A stretch of DNA of 64,000 nucleotides from NCBI RefSeq assembly GCF_002368095.1, contig NZ_AP018227.1, positions 2,155,359-2,219,358 of the forward strand, read 5' to 3'. The position numbers and the translations under genes were made by a program. Below are positions 47,454-56,777 of the stretch, in pieces. The first letter of the stretch is position 1, and each line of letters begins with the position of its first letter. Origin of the DNA: Calothrix parasitica NIES-267 (GTDB lineage Bacteria; Cyanobacteriota; Cyanobacteriia; Cyanobacteriales; Nostocaceae). The notes beneath the pieces were generated by a model that searched no databases, was not told the DNA's origin, and saw only the letters and a program-made list of their open reading frames with translations.

Positions 47454-47634
47454 ACCACAAGTGTTTCGGCTTTTCTTAGTGCCATTCGATACAGATTTAT
47501 TGTTCTCATGTTCCATCTGGAAATACAGTCCACAAACCTCTGCCTCTAGTAATAAGCCTCTGACAGAGTTTCTGATTAAATACTGGGCTATTAAGCACAG
47601 CGTCATACAGAATTGGCATTAATACCCTAAAATA

Positions 47635-50600
47635 TTATTTCACCTTACCTTTAAAGCGAATGTAACCATAGGAAGTATTTGGTGTGCCAGGAGCGGTAGC
47701 ATTAGGTAAATTACCCAAATTAACCACAACCGCACCGTTAGTATTGGCACCACTGCATTGTATTTGAGGATAAATAGTAGAAGGTTCGATACCAGGAGGG
47801 AAATATTGGGCTGCATCCCCGTCTTTGGTATTGGTTAAAGATTCTGTATTACCATCTTTAAACCACATAATTCCCCTATTCGAGCCTTGTGTTCCTCCCG
47901 TTGCTTGAGTTTGATTGTTAAAGCTAGTGGGAATAAAAGAAACGTTTTCCGGAACTCTATCGCACAATAGTACGCTATTGGCTTCACTATCTCCAGTTGA
48001 TAAATAATAGATAGTGTATTCCAGTTCGTCATCGGGTTCGACTTTACCACCGTTAATTCCACCAATCAAAAAAGTGCTGTTTGTGTCTGAAATAGTATCA
48101 ATCCATTTATCGGTATCGGGTTTTGGATCTCCGTTGTTTTCAGGAAGTTCAGTAATATCTACTTTATTATCATCATAGGGATTGGAATTATCTTGGTTGT
48201 AAATTGCTAGATCATCACCGTTTTTAGTAGTAGTACTATCGTTAATTTTGGTGATGCGTTTGACTAATAATACGTTGGGATTATTAGCAATTGGTTCTGT
48301 TACTTCCAATGGAGTAGGGTCTTCATAAGGAGCAGAGGGTGGATAATCAGAAGGAATAGACGGAGGATATATTGCAGGTAAATTTGTCAAAAATGATTGA
48401 TTTAAATAGGTTCCTGGTGTGGTGGTTTTAGGAACTGTGACTTCTGCGGTAATTGTTAGTGCTTCTGATTCAGGTGTAGCAGGGTTTTGTCCCGGTAAAG
48501 TCAGGTTAGTAATCTGTAAAGTTTGGTTGTTGTTATCGAATGTAATATTACCAGAGCCATTAGATACGGTTACTTTTCCTGAATCTGTAAGGAAATTACC
48601 GTTAACGGGATTACCTCCAGTTACCGAACGTAAATCATCTGTAAAGGTGACACCATTTACATCTAGAGAATTTCCAGTCGCAATTTTGTAAATATATTGA
48701 ACAGTTTCACCGGCTGGGACTGGTTCTGTAAGAGGATTCCCATCTAAATCTCGCACTTCTTTTTCCATTGCAGTTGCAAATAAACAACTCACACCATCAT
48801 GATTACCACCAGAGGGAGCCGTTGTAATTAAAGTTGCTTTACCGTAATCGGAACTGCTGGAGTCGGTATTCACTTTATATAAGCTGTTAGTACTGTTGCT
48901 GCGGTAGTAGAGAGTACCAAAAGCATCTACAAACTGAGAGCCAGCATTATGATTAAATCCTGTGGGGTTAGGGGCTTGACTTTTAATAGTGGGTGGGAAA
49001 GTAGTCAGATCTAAAATAACTAATCTATCCTGATTACCATTTTCATTGACACCATAAACCTCCTTTCCACTTATTGAAGCTGGATTTCGAGGATCTACAG
49101 CAAAGTCATTGAATGCGACCCCTGAAACTGTTGCTTCGGAATTGGTAATCGTTGGTGGAGTGGTAGTTAAATCGAGAGTGGCAAATTTACCACCTGCTCC
49201 AATTACATAAGTACCATCTGATAAGATTGAAGCAGCAAAAAAGCTTCCAGAGATAGTTCCACCAGTTGGTATTCCTAAAGAATGAACGATACCATCATTG
49301 CCAATTTTGACAACATTACCAGGACTGTAAGGACCACTCGTTGCATCTGAGCGGTTGATGTAAGCGTAAATGTAATTATCTATAGGGTTAAAGGCTAAAG
49401 CATTGTAGTCAAATTTAACTGGATAACCACCTGCTGTATTTGTAGCTGGTCCAATTGGGTTAAAAATAAAAGTTGCACCAGAACGGTCTACATCGTAAAG
49501 CTGTTGGTCTTTTCCGCCACCTGGACCTATGGTGATGTAGAAGGTTGAATCGCAGGTGAAGGGTGAACCGAGGGTGCGGTTGCCGTCGGTTGCTGCAATT
49601 TCAACTTGATAATCTTCCACTTCCCCATCACTTGCAGCCCCCGTCGGTGTCAATCCAGTTTGAGTACTGTAACGGAAGCGAGCGTAAGTAGTTCCTCCGG
49701 TAGCTGTTGCTGGTACATTTACAGGTAAAGAAATTGTATTATTATTCGGTGTAACATCAGTTGCAACTTGCTCGTTAGCATCGTCGAAATCACCGTCTTG
49801 GTTCCAGTCAATCCAAGCGTTGAGTTTTCCACTTCCTGCTGTTGCGATGTCTAGGGTAATGCTTTGCCCTGGGGCGATGCTTTGCCCTTGTAGTGTAGCG
49901 CCACCAATGACAACACCGTCATCACCAACGTCGTCACTGGCATCAGCATTATCATCAGTACCATCGCCAAAGCCATCGGTATCACCATCGTCAATGAGAG
50001 TCCCTAATCCCACTGGACCGTTGATAATATGTAGGGGACCATTATCACTGACTAGCGTTTGATAGTTGTTGCTACTGGTGTTAGAGGCTGTATCGGGAGC
50101 ATCGCCTAAATCAGCACACATCTGTAAGTCACCGGCTCCTATGGTACCATTAGTTCCTCCACCTGCGCTGAAGACTCTTGGCGTATGGCTTACAACAATC
50201 CTATCGACGGGGACATCAAAACCAATAAAGACAGCAGTGTTCTCGTCAGGAGTTGTATTCGTCTCACCAGCTGGTCTCTCAAAGGTCACAGATCCGTCGG
50301 CATTGACCACTTTGTTTATGGTTACAGTATTTTGCGGTCCGTCTTCAATCGAAGGCGTTACTCGAACACCGTTGAGTTCGCCGTAAACTGTTCCAGATTC
50401 GTTGACATCAAAATCAGTCCAGTACCAACGTACTTGATCTACTGGACGAGAGAAGTCAAACTCAAAGTCAACATAGCCTGCTTCGATAATCGGGTTTCCA
50501 CCCGTATCGACAACGTAATTAGGACTATAGGAAACAAACTTAGGCGGTCCTGAAGCTCCAGGAGAAACGGAAATGGTCGTAGCGATCCCGGCTTTGGTGA

Positions 50601-51597
50601 AGGTATTGCTAACGGGTGTATTCAGTGGGTTAGCAAAGCTAGGGGCATCGGTTGACCAATCAATTAGGGAATACCAAGCAGCAGGACAGGAAGGAACGCT
50701 GGTGCTGACGATAGTTGAAGGCGCGGTCGCCACTACCACCTCTTGACTGAAACTGGCTTCCTGACGATTCGTCGCATCCCCATTTATTGGAGTACCATTA
50801 GTTTCACTGGTTGTATTATCTGGATTATCTTCGGTATAAACGTCTTTGGTTCCTAATGCATAAACCTGGTTTTGAGTCCCCGCAGAATTGTCGTTACTTC
50901 CCGTGTCACCCATCACTACTGTTACCGTATTTCCATCACTTAAATTAGAATCAGCTTTGACGGGAACGCGAATTGTAATACTACCTCCAGCAGGAACGGA
51001 ACCATCATTAGTATTAGCGATTCCGTTTAATAAACTTCCAGTGGTATCACCATTATTGGGAACAGTAATATTATTACTAGTTAAATCAACTGGTGAAGCA
51101 CCATCTGGGTCGTATTCAATAATTTCAATATTTCCATTTAAACTACCGTTATTAACCGAAGAAGGAGCGTCGGGAATAAAAAATTGTGTAGGGTCGTTAC
51201 CGACGTTAGTAATTTTATATGTGAAGTAAATAATATCATCGGGGTTAATATCACCATTTCCTTGATTAGCTCCCGCACCACTGACACCACTCGGAGCTTC
51301 TTCTGGTAAAGCAGCTTGGGAAATAGTAATACCAGCAACTTCAGCAACTTCTACTTGAACTACGTTTGATTCGATTTGTACTTCTGTATTACCGTCATTC
51401 GGGTCAGTAAAACTACCAGTTGCTTGGTTGTCGATTACAGTAGCTGGTGCCGGACTTGCAGCTAATACGGGAAACATTGGTAATAGACTGCTGCTAGAAA
51501 ATAATGCTGCTACTATTAGCGAACGATATTTATAAATACGCTTATTGCGGCGATTTCGTTTATTTTTACGGGGAGGTTTTAGTTTAGGATTTAGCAT
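47635..51597 (-). CDS. Exported multidomain GEVED/DUF11 protein, paralogue D (long-type C-terminal module)
   Basis: 1320 residues. Basic N-terminus then signal peptide ('SLIVAALFSSSSLLPMFPVL' then AAS). DUF11-like region about 50-290 ('DDIIYFTYKITNVGNDPTQF'), a region with 'YVDFEFDFSRPVDQVRWYW', a GEVED domain about 495-670 ('LGDAPDT', 'LNAWIDWNQDGDFDDANE', 'GEVEDYQVEI'), a beta-propeller-like region ('FYITIGPGGGKDQQLYDVDR') to about 960, and another DUF11-like unit. The C-terminal module runs from 'VLLVKRITKINDSTTT' to 'YGYIRFKGKVK' at the stop, long type with 'NPYDDNKV'. Its cysteines are in 'VLLCDRVP' and 'YPQIQCSG'. It starts 162 bp after the end of paralogue E and may be co-transcribed with it. 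Confidence 0.87.
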   Translation of the reverse strand: MLNPKLKPPRKNKRNRRNKRIYKYRSLIVAALFSSSSLLPMFPVLAASPAPATVIDNQATGSFTDPNDGNTEVQIESNVVQVEVAEVAGITISQAALPEEAPSGVSGAGANQGNGDINPDDIIYFTYKITNVGNDPTQFFIPDAPSSVNNGSLNGNIEIIEYDPDGASPVDLTSNNITVPNNGDTTGSLLNGIANTNDGSVPAGGSITIRVPVKADSNLSDGNTVTVVMGDTGSNDNSAGTQNQVYALGTKDVYTEDNPDNTTSETNGTPINGDATNRQEASFSQEVVVATAPSTIVSTSVPSCPAAWYSLIDWSTDAPSFANPLNTPVSNTFTKAGIATTISVSPGASGPPKFVSYSPNYVVDTGGNPIIEAGYVDFEFDFSRPVDQVRWYWTDFDVNESGTVYGELNGVRVTPSIEDGPQNTVTINKVVNADGSVTFERPAGETNTTPDENTAVFIGFDVPVDRIVVSHTPRVFSAGGGTNGTIGAGDLQMCADLGDAPDTASNTSSNNYQTLVSDNGPLHIINGPVGLGTLIDDGDTDGFGDGTDDNADASDDVGDDGVVIGGATLQGQSIAPGQSITLDIATAGSGKLNAWIDWNQDGDFDDANEQVATDVTPNNNTISLPVNVPATATGGTTYARFRYSTQTGLTPTGAASDGEVEDYQVEIAATDGNRTLGSPFTCDSTFYITIGPGGGKDQQLYDVDRSGATFIFNPIGPATNTAGGYPVKFDYNALAFNPIDNYIYAYINRSDATSGPYSPGNVVKIGNDGIVHSLGIPTGGTISGSFFAASILSDGTYVIGAGGKFATLDLTTTPPTITNSEATVSGVAFNDFAVDPRNPASISGKEVYGVNENGNQDRLVILDLTTFPPTIKSQAPNPTGFNHNAGSQFVDAFGTLYYRSNSTNSLYKVNTDSSSSDYGKATLITTAPSGGNHDGVSCLFATAMEKEVRDLDGNPLTEPVPAGETVQYIYKIATGNSLDVNGVTFTDDLRSVTGGNPVNGNFLTDSGKVTVSNGSGNITFDNNNQTLQITNLTLPGQNPATPESEALTITAEVTVPKTTTPGTYLNQSFLTNLPAIYPPSIPSDYPPSAPYEDPTPLEVTEPIANNPNVLLVKRITKINDSTTTKNGDDLAIYNQDNSNPYDDNKVDITELPENNGDPKPDTDKWIDTISDTNSTFLIGGINGGKVEPDDELEYTIYYLSTGDSEANSVLLCDRVPENVSFIPTSFNNQTQATGGTQGSNRGIMWFKDGNTESLTNTKDGDAAQYFPPGIEPSTIYPQIQCSGANTNGAVVVNLGNLPNATAPGTPNTSYGYIRFKGKVK

Positions 51598-51720
51598 AAT
51601 AGTTTTGTTTAATATTTAAAATAATTTTTGTAGAGAGGTTGCACAGTGCAACGTCTTCTTAATTTTTGGTTGTGGCTACTATTTATGGGCTGGGGTTGTC
51701 TGTGTGATTTCCCAATTGCG

Positions 51721-51748
51721 GGAGACGTAGCACTGCTACGTCTCTACA
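51721..51748. repeat. 'gagacgtagcactgctacgtctc' palindrome between paralogues D and E
   Basis: One of at least six copies in the window (581, 6925, 41110, 51721, 54061, 56343). This copy and the one at 56343 also share flanking sequence 'ctctacattagttat', so they may derive from a larger duplication. Confidence 0.7.
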
Positions 51749-51759
51749 TTAGTTATTGG

Positions 51760-53805
51760 CTATGGTTTGACGGTGGTTGTAAATCTGAAAAATCCGTAGG
51801 AATTATCGGGGGTTCCTTTTCCTGTGGAACCGGGTATGCTGGTTAAATCGGATTGATTGGTTTGTCCAGTGCCAGTAATATCAATTAATAATGTGCCGTT
51901 ATCGTTTGCACCTTTGAGGTTGCAGTTAGTCGGAACAGTTCCAGTTGTTGAAATCAATTGAGCGCGGTCATTATTATCCGAAGCACTGGTTAAATTGATT
52001 TCGGAATTATTTGCTAGTTTTAATTGCAAGTCATTGCCAGTACCATAGGCATTTAATTTAAAATCTTGGAAAGGGGTAATTCTGTCACAAATTCGTAGAT
52101 TTTCTCCATCAGAATTCCCAGCATTGAGGAAGTAAACCGTATATTCAATTTCGTCACCGGGTTTTATTTTTCCCGCGTTAATAGCGCCAATTAAGTAGTT
52201 GTCTAACCAGTTCGGATGATTATCGTCATCTTGACGAGCAGAAACAGTGTCATCGACAAAGGTATTTAATGGAGTGTTATCGTTGGGATTTTCAGTACGG
52301 TTTCCATTTATTGCGGTGATACGTTTGACTAGTATTACATCGGGATTAGATGCTGTTGCTGTTAAAGAAACGCTGCTTTGGTCATCTTCTGTAGCTTGGT
52401 TGTTATTCGGTGTGGAATCAACATCAAATTCTCTAATAGAGGTAACTTCAGCCGAATTAGTAATTGAACCGCTACCAGTCACCCTGGCTCTAAATTGTAA
52501 GGTAGTATTATTACCTTTTAAAACTTCGTTAATGTTCCACGTTACAGTGCGAGTAGCCGCATTGTAAGTAGATGTAGATCCCGATGGAGTACTGACAAAT
52601 GAATCGAATTCTAAGTTTGCAGGTAGGATATCCTCGACTACTAAATTATTTATATCGCTGTAAGCATCGTTATTAGATGCTACATCGTTGGTGAGTGTGA
52701 GCGTAAAGGTGACGAATTCATTAAAATTTGGATTGCTATTGTTAACAGTTTTATTGAGTGAAACATCAACTGGTGGTAGTAGAAAACAGCCAGAAGCCTC
52801 ATAATCACCACCAATTGTTACTGGTCTTGGATTGCTAACTATTGCCGTATTTTTATCTACGTCATAAAGACGATTTTTTTCATTGCCAGTAGAACCGGTA
52901 GACACGTAAAGTTTATTGTTAAGGTCAAAAGCGATATCTTCAACATCATCAATTGGATCGTTTCCTACTCTTAGCTCACCAACTTCATTAGTAGCTCCAC
53001 TATTCTTATTAATTGTGACTAGATACTGCTTACCTCCGCTACCCCCTTGATTCGCAATACCATACATAGTCCCATCAGCTGGGTCAATTACAATACCATC
53101 AATATCGTTTCGTTGTTGCTGCGGCTCAATCTCGACGTAATCAACACCAGCACCGAAAGCATTGGGAATATGTTGTCCGGTGACTGGATCAACTTTAATC
53201 AAAATATCTGGGGGTGTTCTTCCATCCCCCGTTCTTATTGAAGCGTATAAAGTGCCATCGGTGGGGTCGAAAGCTAAACCGTCTGGATCTCTGAAGTTGA
53301 TACTGCCTCTATCACCATCACCTGTGCCCATCTGATTAGCGCGAGGCGTGAAAACACCCGTAATCAGGTCAATTGTGCCCAATTGTCCGCTAGATTCTTG
53401 GCTAGCAGCAAAGAGAATATTAGTACCGGGTTGTGCTGCTGCGGCTTCAATGTTACTGGTTCCTGTTCCAGAACCGATTTGGAAAAATTGTCCTGTATTT
53501 GTATCCATCTTGACTAAAAAGTCATTTCCACCGTTACCTCCACCTACATCAGAGACAAGGTAACAGACCCGATCCACTGCGGCTAAAGCAGGTGCTGTTG
53601 TTAAGAATGCTGGTGTAAAAACTACAGCAGAAAGTGGCACAAGTTTATAAATTGATGTACTCAACACTTTAGAATATTTGGCGATCGCGCTCATAATACC
53701 TAAATTTGTGCCTGCTGTTAGTTTTTGGGAAAACTTTTTTTTTGCTTGATTTTTCGTTGACTTTTGGAAAGAGCGACACATTAAATATTTAAATAATAAT
53801 TTCAT
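51760..53805 (-). CDS. Exported propeller/DUF11 protein, paralogue E (short-type C-terminal module)
   Basis: 681 residues. A long N-region precedes a signal-type segment ('LVPLSAVVFTPAFLTTAPAL' then AAV). Residues about 78-345 look like a beta-propeller of the DUF6923/NHL sort ('FLVKMDTNTGQFFQIGSGTG', 'LAFDPTDGTLYASIRTGDGR', 'IDGIVIDPADGTMYGIANQG'). Then comes one DUF11 domain ('VSLNKTVNNSNPNFNEFVTF', 'DILPANLEFDSF'). The C-terminal module runs from 'VILVKRITAINGN' to 'YGFFRFTTTVKP' at the stop, short type, with cysteines in 'LRICDRIT' and 'VPTNCNLK'. It is the smallest of the six paralogues. Confidence 0.86.
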   Translation of the reverse strand: MKLLFKYLMCRSFQKSTKNQAKKKFSQKLTAGTNLGIMSAIAKYSKVLSTSIYKLVPLSAVVFTPAFLTTAPALAAVDRVCYLVSDVGGGNGGNDFLVKMDTNTGQFFQIGSGTGTSNIEAAAAQPGTNILFAASQESSGQLGTIDLITGVFTPRANQMGTGDGDRGSINFRDPDGLAFDPTDGTLYASIRTGDGRTPPDILIKVDPVTGQHIPNAFGAGVDYVEIEPQQQRNDIDGIVIDPADGTMYGIANQGGSGGKQYLVTINKNSGATNEVGELRVGNDPIDDVEDIAFDLNNKLYVSTGSTGNEKNRLYDVDKNTAIVSNPRPVTIGGDYEASGCFLLPPVDVSLNKTVNNSNPNFNEFVTFTLTLTNDVASNNDAYSDINNLVVEDILPANLEFDSFVSTPSGSTSTYNAATRTVTWNINEVLKGNNTTLQFRARVTGSGSITNSAEVTSIREFDVDSTPNNNQATEDDQSSVSLTATASNPDVILVKRITAINGNRTENPNDNTPLNTFVDDTVSARQDDDNHPNWLDNYLIGAINAGKIKPGDEIEYTVYFLNAGNSDGENLRICDRITPFQDFKLNAYGTGNDLQLKLANNSEINLTSASDNNDRAQLISTTGTVPTNCNLKGANDNGTLLIDITGTGQTNQSDLTSIPGSTGKGTPDNSYGFFRFTTTVKP

Positions 53806-54171
53806 AGTAGAAAGTGATGCATATCACATACGATGTTGATATAACGATTTAGATAATAGAAAAATTTGCCGTTAGAAATTAGTTCAGAATCAAGTTCTAG
53901 CTATATCTGGAATAGGAAATAATTAGCAATCAAGCGCTTCAAATTTTTTACTTAAATATTAAAACTTTTATAAAGGTGTTTTGACTTCAGTGAAATTACT
54001 ATTTTAAATAAATCTTGATGAGTGAAATTAATTAGATACTTTGGTTGTTTTTAGTACTGATGTAGAGACGTAGCACTGCAACGTCTCCGTATTTATGGTT
54101 GTAATTACGTATCCCCTCAAAATTTCGGGGTATCGGCTGTCTTGAATGTCAACTGCAATCATAAAAAAGCA

Positions 54172-54309
54172 GCGGCGCAACTGGGGAACCGCTACGCTGA
54201 TTTGACGGTACCAGGTAGGGGCAGATAGATTTTGCATTGGAACAGAAAATAGCAGTGCCCCCACCTGGCACTCCGCTGTCGCCGCCAAATCTTCCCCAGT
54301 TGCTGGATC
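54172..54309. repeat. 138-bp hairpin repeat, copy 2 (inside the IS66-type element)
   Basis: The same length and arms as the copy at 45971-46108 ('gcggcgcaactggggaacc' and 'ttccccagttgctggatc'), differing mainly in the loop. It is non-coding. Its flanks share no obvious target duplication. Confidence 0.85.
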
Positions 54310-54506
54310 TTCGTTCAGGGCAACAAATAAATAAAAATAATCAAAAACCAAGAAATTGATTAATGTCGGAAATTGCAAATAAACAAGGTAAATATACTAT
54401 AAAAACCACTAAAAAAGTTTCAATTGTTTATAAAAACTATGAAAAAATAGCCAAATATAAATAGATGTGGTTAACTCATGTTACGGGTTTTTTACAATCA
54501 AGGGTG

Positions 54507-56196
54507 TTATTGAGCCACCCATGAGCAACCAAAGGGATTAGAAGAAGATTTCTGCCGAATAATTGTCTTCAAAGGTGGAATATTTTCAAATTGGGAAATG
54601 CGGTCGCGAATATACTCAAAAAAGCTGATACCCAACTTACGAGTAGTGTCAACAAGAGACATAAAAATATCCCATGCTTTTGTCCCTTGTTCTGTCTGGG
54701 TAGCGTAACTAATGTTACGCCGCTGCACCATAGTTCTGGCAGCTAACTCCGCAGGGTTGTTGTGTAATGGTAATTCTGGATGCTCTAAGACAAGAAGCAA
54801 CTTGTCTACTTTTAAAGCAGTTAATCGTTTTCGCTCATCTAACTGCTCGTAACCAGTTTTTTCAGTAAAAAGTGTCCAAAATTCCAGTTCTAATTGATTA
54901 GCTTTTTCAGAACTCGGGGAATCTCGGTAAGCTAACAATTTTCGGTAATAATTCCAGAATCTTTCCAGAAAATCATCCAAAAGTTTTTGGTGGTAAGCCA
55001 CCAAGGGAGTTAGCTTCTTGTAATGTCGTCCTTCATGTACCCAACAAAGAGCTAAGTCCGAAGTTATTAGCTTGAACTGTGGAGCATCATCACACCGCTT
55101 TGGTTTTGATTACGGGAGTATTAGATTGCTGATGATAAAAGGCAATTGCTGCCGATTCATATATGCGGGAACGATGCTGTCCCCCTAGTTTACACAAATA
55201 TTTATCAATTAAAAAATTAAACTCAGTTTCGGTAAAAACTTTTTGTTGAGGTAATAATTTGAGTTGATTAATCCACTTGGCTGGTACACTAAAAGTTTCT
55301 AAAAGCTCATATGTTAAGGAGTTAAGAATAAGCTCAAGTTCAGTCGTGTTTTGTAATACTTTCAACACAGTCAAACGGTCTTTGTTTCGGGTCGTCTGGT
55401 AGATTGTATACAAAGGGTTGCAAATTACATTTGTTGTATGGTTCACTCCCCTCACACGCGCACCTGTTTGGTCAAAATGCTGCCAAGGACTACTTGCTAA
55501 ACCCGACTCATATACTTGTTGATACTCTGTAACAAAAACTTCTTGATTTTTTATTAATAAATTCGATAAATATCCTGCACTCATTGAAATCCCAATATCT
55601 TCCAAAAATTCCAGAAGTTTACCTTGGGTCATATTTCCGCCGTAATACAGACTCATTACTAAAGCTTTTATTCCCGGACCAAATTCTCCATCGTAACCAT
55701 CTGGTAGAGACGCTAAATAAGTTTTTCCTGTTTGGGGTGAGTAATATTTTTGCTTGCGGAATAACACGTTATCTGTTTTAAGCAGAATGTCTTGAATTAT
55801 TACTTCTTCGTAACCTTTAAATTCTGCATCTGCTGGTAATTTTTCTTTCGGGTAAGTAACTATCTCTTCTCGATCTATTTTTACAGTCTCGTTTTTACTT
55901 CTTTTATGATGTTCTGCTGGGGTTTTTCGCTCTTTTTCTGACGAGTGGTCGTTTTTAAACCCTTTCTTCTTATTAGCTTTTATATCTGGTTTACCTTCTT
56001 CACCCTTAAGACGGTTGTTTTCGTCCCGCAGTTTTTGGTTTTCTTCTCGTAGCTCTTTTATTTCTAATTGTTGCTGCTCTATCAAATTGAGTAATATTTC
56101 TACTGTCCGACGCATTGACTCATCTGCAATCTCTCTGGTGTCGATGGTTTGCAGCAATGAAGATACTAAGTTCTCAGCTTCGGATTTTTGCGTCAT
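54507..56196 (-). pseudogene. IS66-family transposase, frameshifted
   Basis: The N-terminal part (56196 down to 55090, 368 residues) has a coiled coil ('EQQQLEIKELREENQKLRDE'), a basic linker and the start of the catalytic core ('WQHFDQTGARVRGVNHTTNV', 'QTTRNKDRLTVLKVLQ'). It ends prematurely after 'VIKTKAV'. The C-terminal part continues in another frame from 'CDDAPQFKLITSDLALCWVH' and is open to 54507 ('ELPLHNNPAELAARTMVQRR', 'WDIFMSLVDTTRKLG'). A single-base change near 55085-55095 explains the break. All expected parts of the enzyme are still present, so it may be a recent mutation. Confidence 0.87.
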
Positions 56197-56342
56197 GCCT
56201 CATATTTTATAACGCGGTGTGTACCAATTTACATTCTGATTTTTTATTTCTACCCCGATTTACCGAGCGGATACGTAATTACCATCTATCAATTGGGGTT
56301 GTGTTTGAAATGCTAGGGTTGTTTGTGTTGTGTTCAAATTAC

Positions 56343-56372
56343 CGGGAGACGTAGCAATGCTACGTCTCTACA
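56343..56372. repeat. 'gagacgtagcaatgctacgtctc' palindrome downstream of the OmpA fragment
   Basis: A copy of the dispersed palindrome, followed by 'tacattagttatgggtgtgg', which parallels the sequence after the copy at 51721. Confidence 0.65.
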
Positions 56373-56399
56373 TTAGTTATGGGTGTGGTTACAGGGTTA

Positions 56400-56509
56400 T
56401 TATTCTATCTGCAAATCCTGTTCCTGATTTTCAAATTCGATATCTATACCTCTAACGTCGAAGAACAATATTTCAACTCGTCGGTTACGTGCGTAATCAA
56501 CTACGTTAA
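56400..56509 (-). pseudogene. OmpA-like protein, C-terminal piece (cut by IS630-type element)
   Basis: The minus strand reads V-V-D-Y-A-R-N-R-R-V-E-I-L-F-F-D and on through 'IEFENQEQDLQIE' to a TAA at 56400-56402. 'ARNRRVEI' is the signature end of the OmpA peptidoglycan-binding domain. The upstream part lies on the far side of the IS630-type insertion, at 61163-61238. With the element and one TA removed, the codons run AAT AAC GTA GTT without a break. The N-terminal part of the domain is missing, so this is a relic. Confidence 0.8.
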
Positions 56510-56777
56510 GTAGGTCGGCATGAAAAAACCAAACTATGTAAAGATAAATAAATACGGATAATGCATCTACCGAGGTTATTAAAATATGGGCGCTCGTTTA
56601 AGGGTGTTTTTAACTCGTGAGCAAGATAAGGGCTTGCTAAACCTGAGAACAGAAGACATACCAAACAAAGTAAAAGACCGAGCAGAAGTAGTTAGATTAA
56701 ATGCACATGGTTGGTATGTTGAAAAAATAGCAGGTCACTTCGGGTGGACTACACAAACAGTAAGAGAAGTTTTACAT

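Larger units (their letters stand above)
45737..47487 (+). mobile_element. IS4-family insertion sequence with 11-bp target duplication
   Basis: Terminal inverted repeats of 19 bp: GAATGGCACTAAGAAAAGC (45737-45755) and its complement (47469-47487). The flanks are direct repeats GATACAGATTT (45726-45736 and 47488-47498), the 10-12 bp duplication expected for IS4. It encodes a broken DDE transposase (46208-47453). The 138-bp repeat at 45971-46108 sits inside the element between the left end and the transposase, making that leader unusually long. Confidence 0.92.
54101..56282 (-). mobile_element. IS66-family (single-gene) insertion sequence
   Basis: Imperfect terminal inverted repeats starting GTAATTACGTATCC (54101-54114) and complement (56269-56282), extending inward to 'TTTCGGGGTA' and its match. 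The element encodes a TnpC/IS66-type DDE transposase (54507-56196, frameshifted) but no tnpA or tnpB. I could not find the expected 8-bp target duplication, so the flanks have changed or the ends are slightly misplaced. A 138-bp hairpin repeat (54172-54309) lies between the right end of the transposase gene and the left terminus. Confidence 0.82.
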
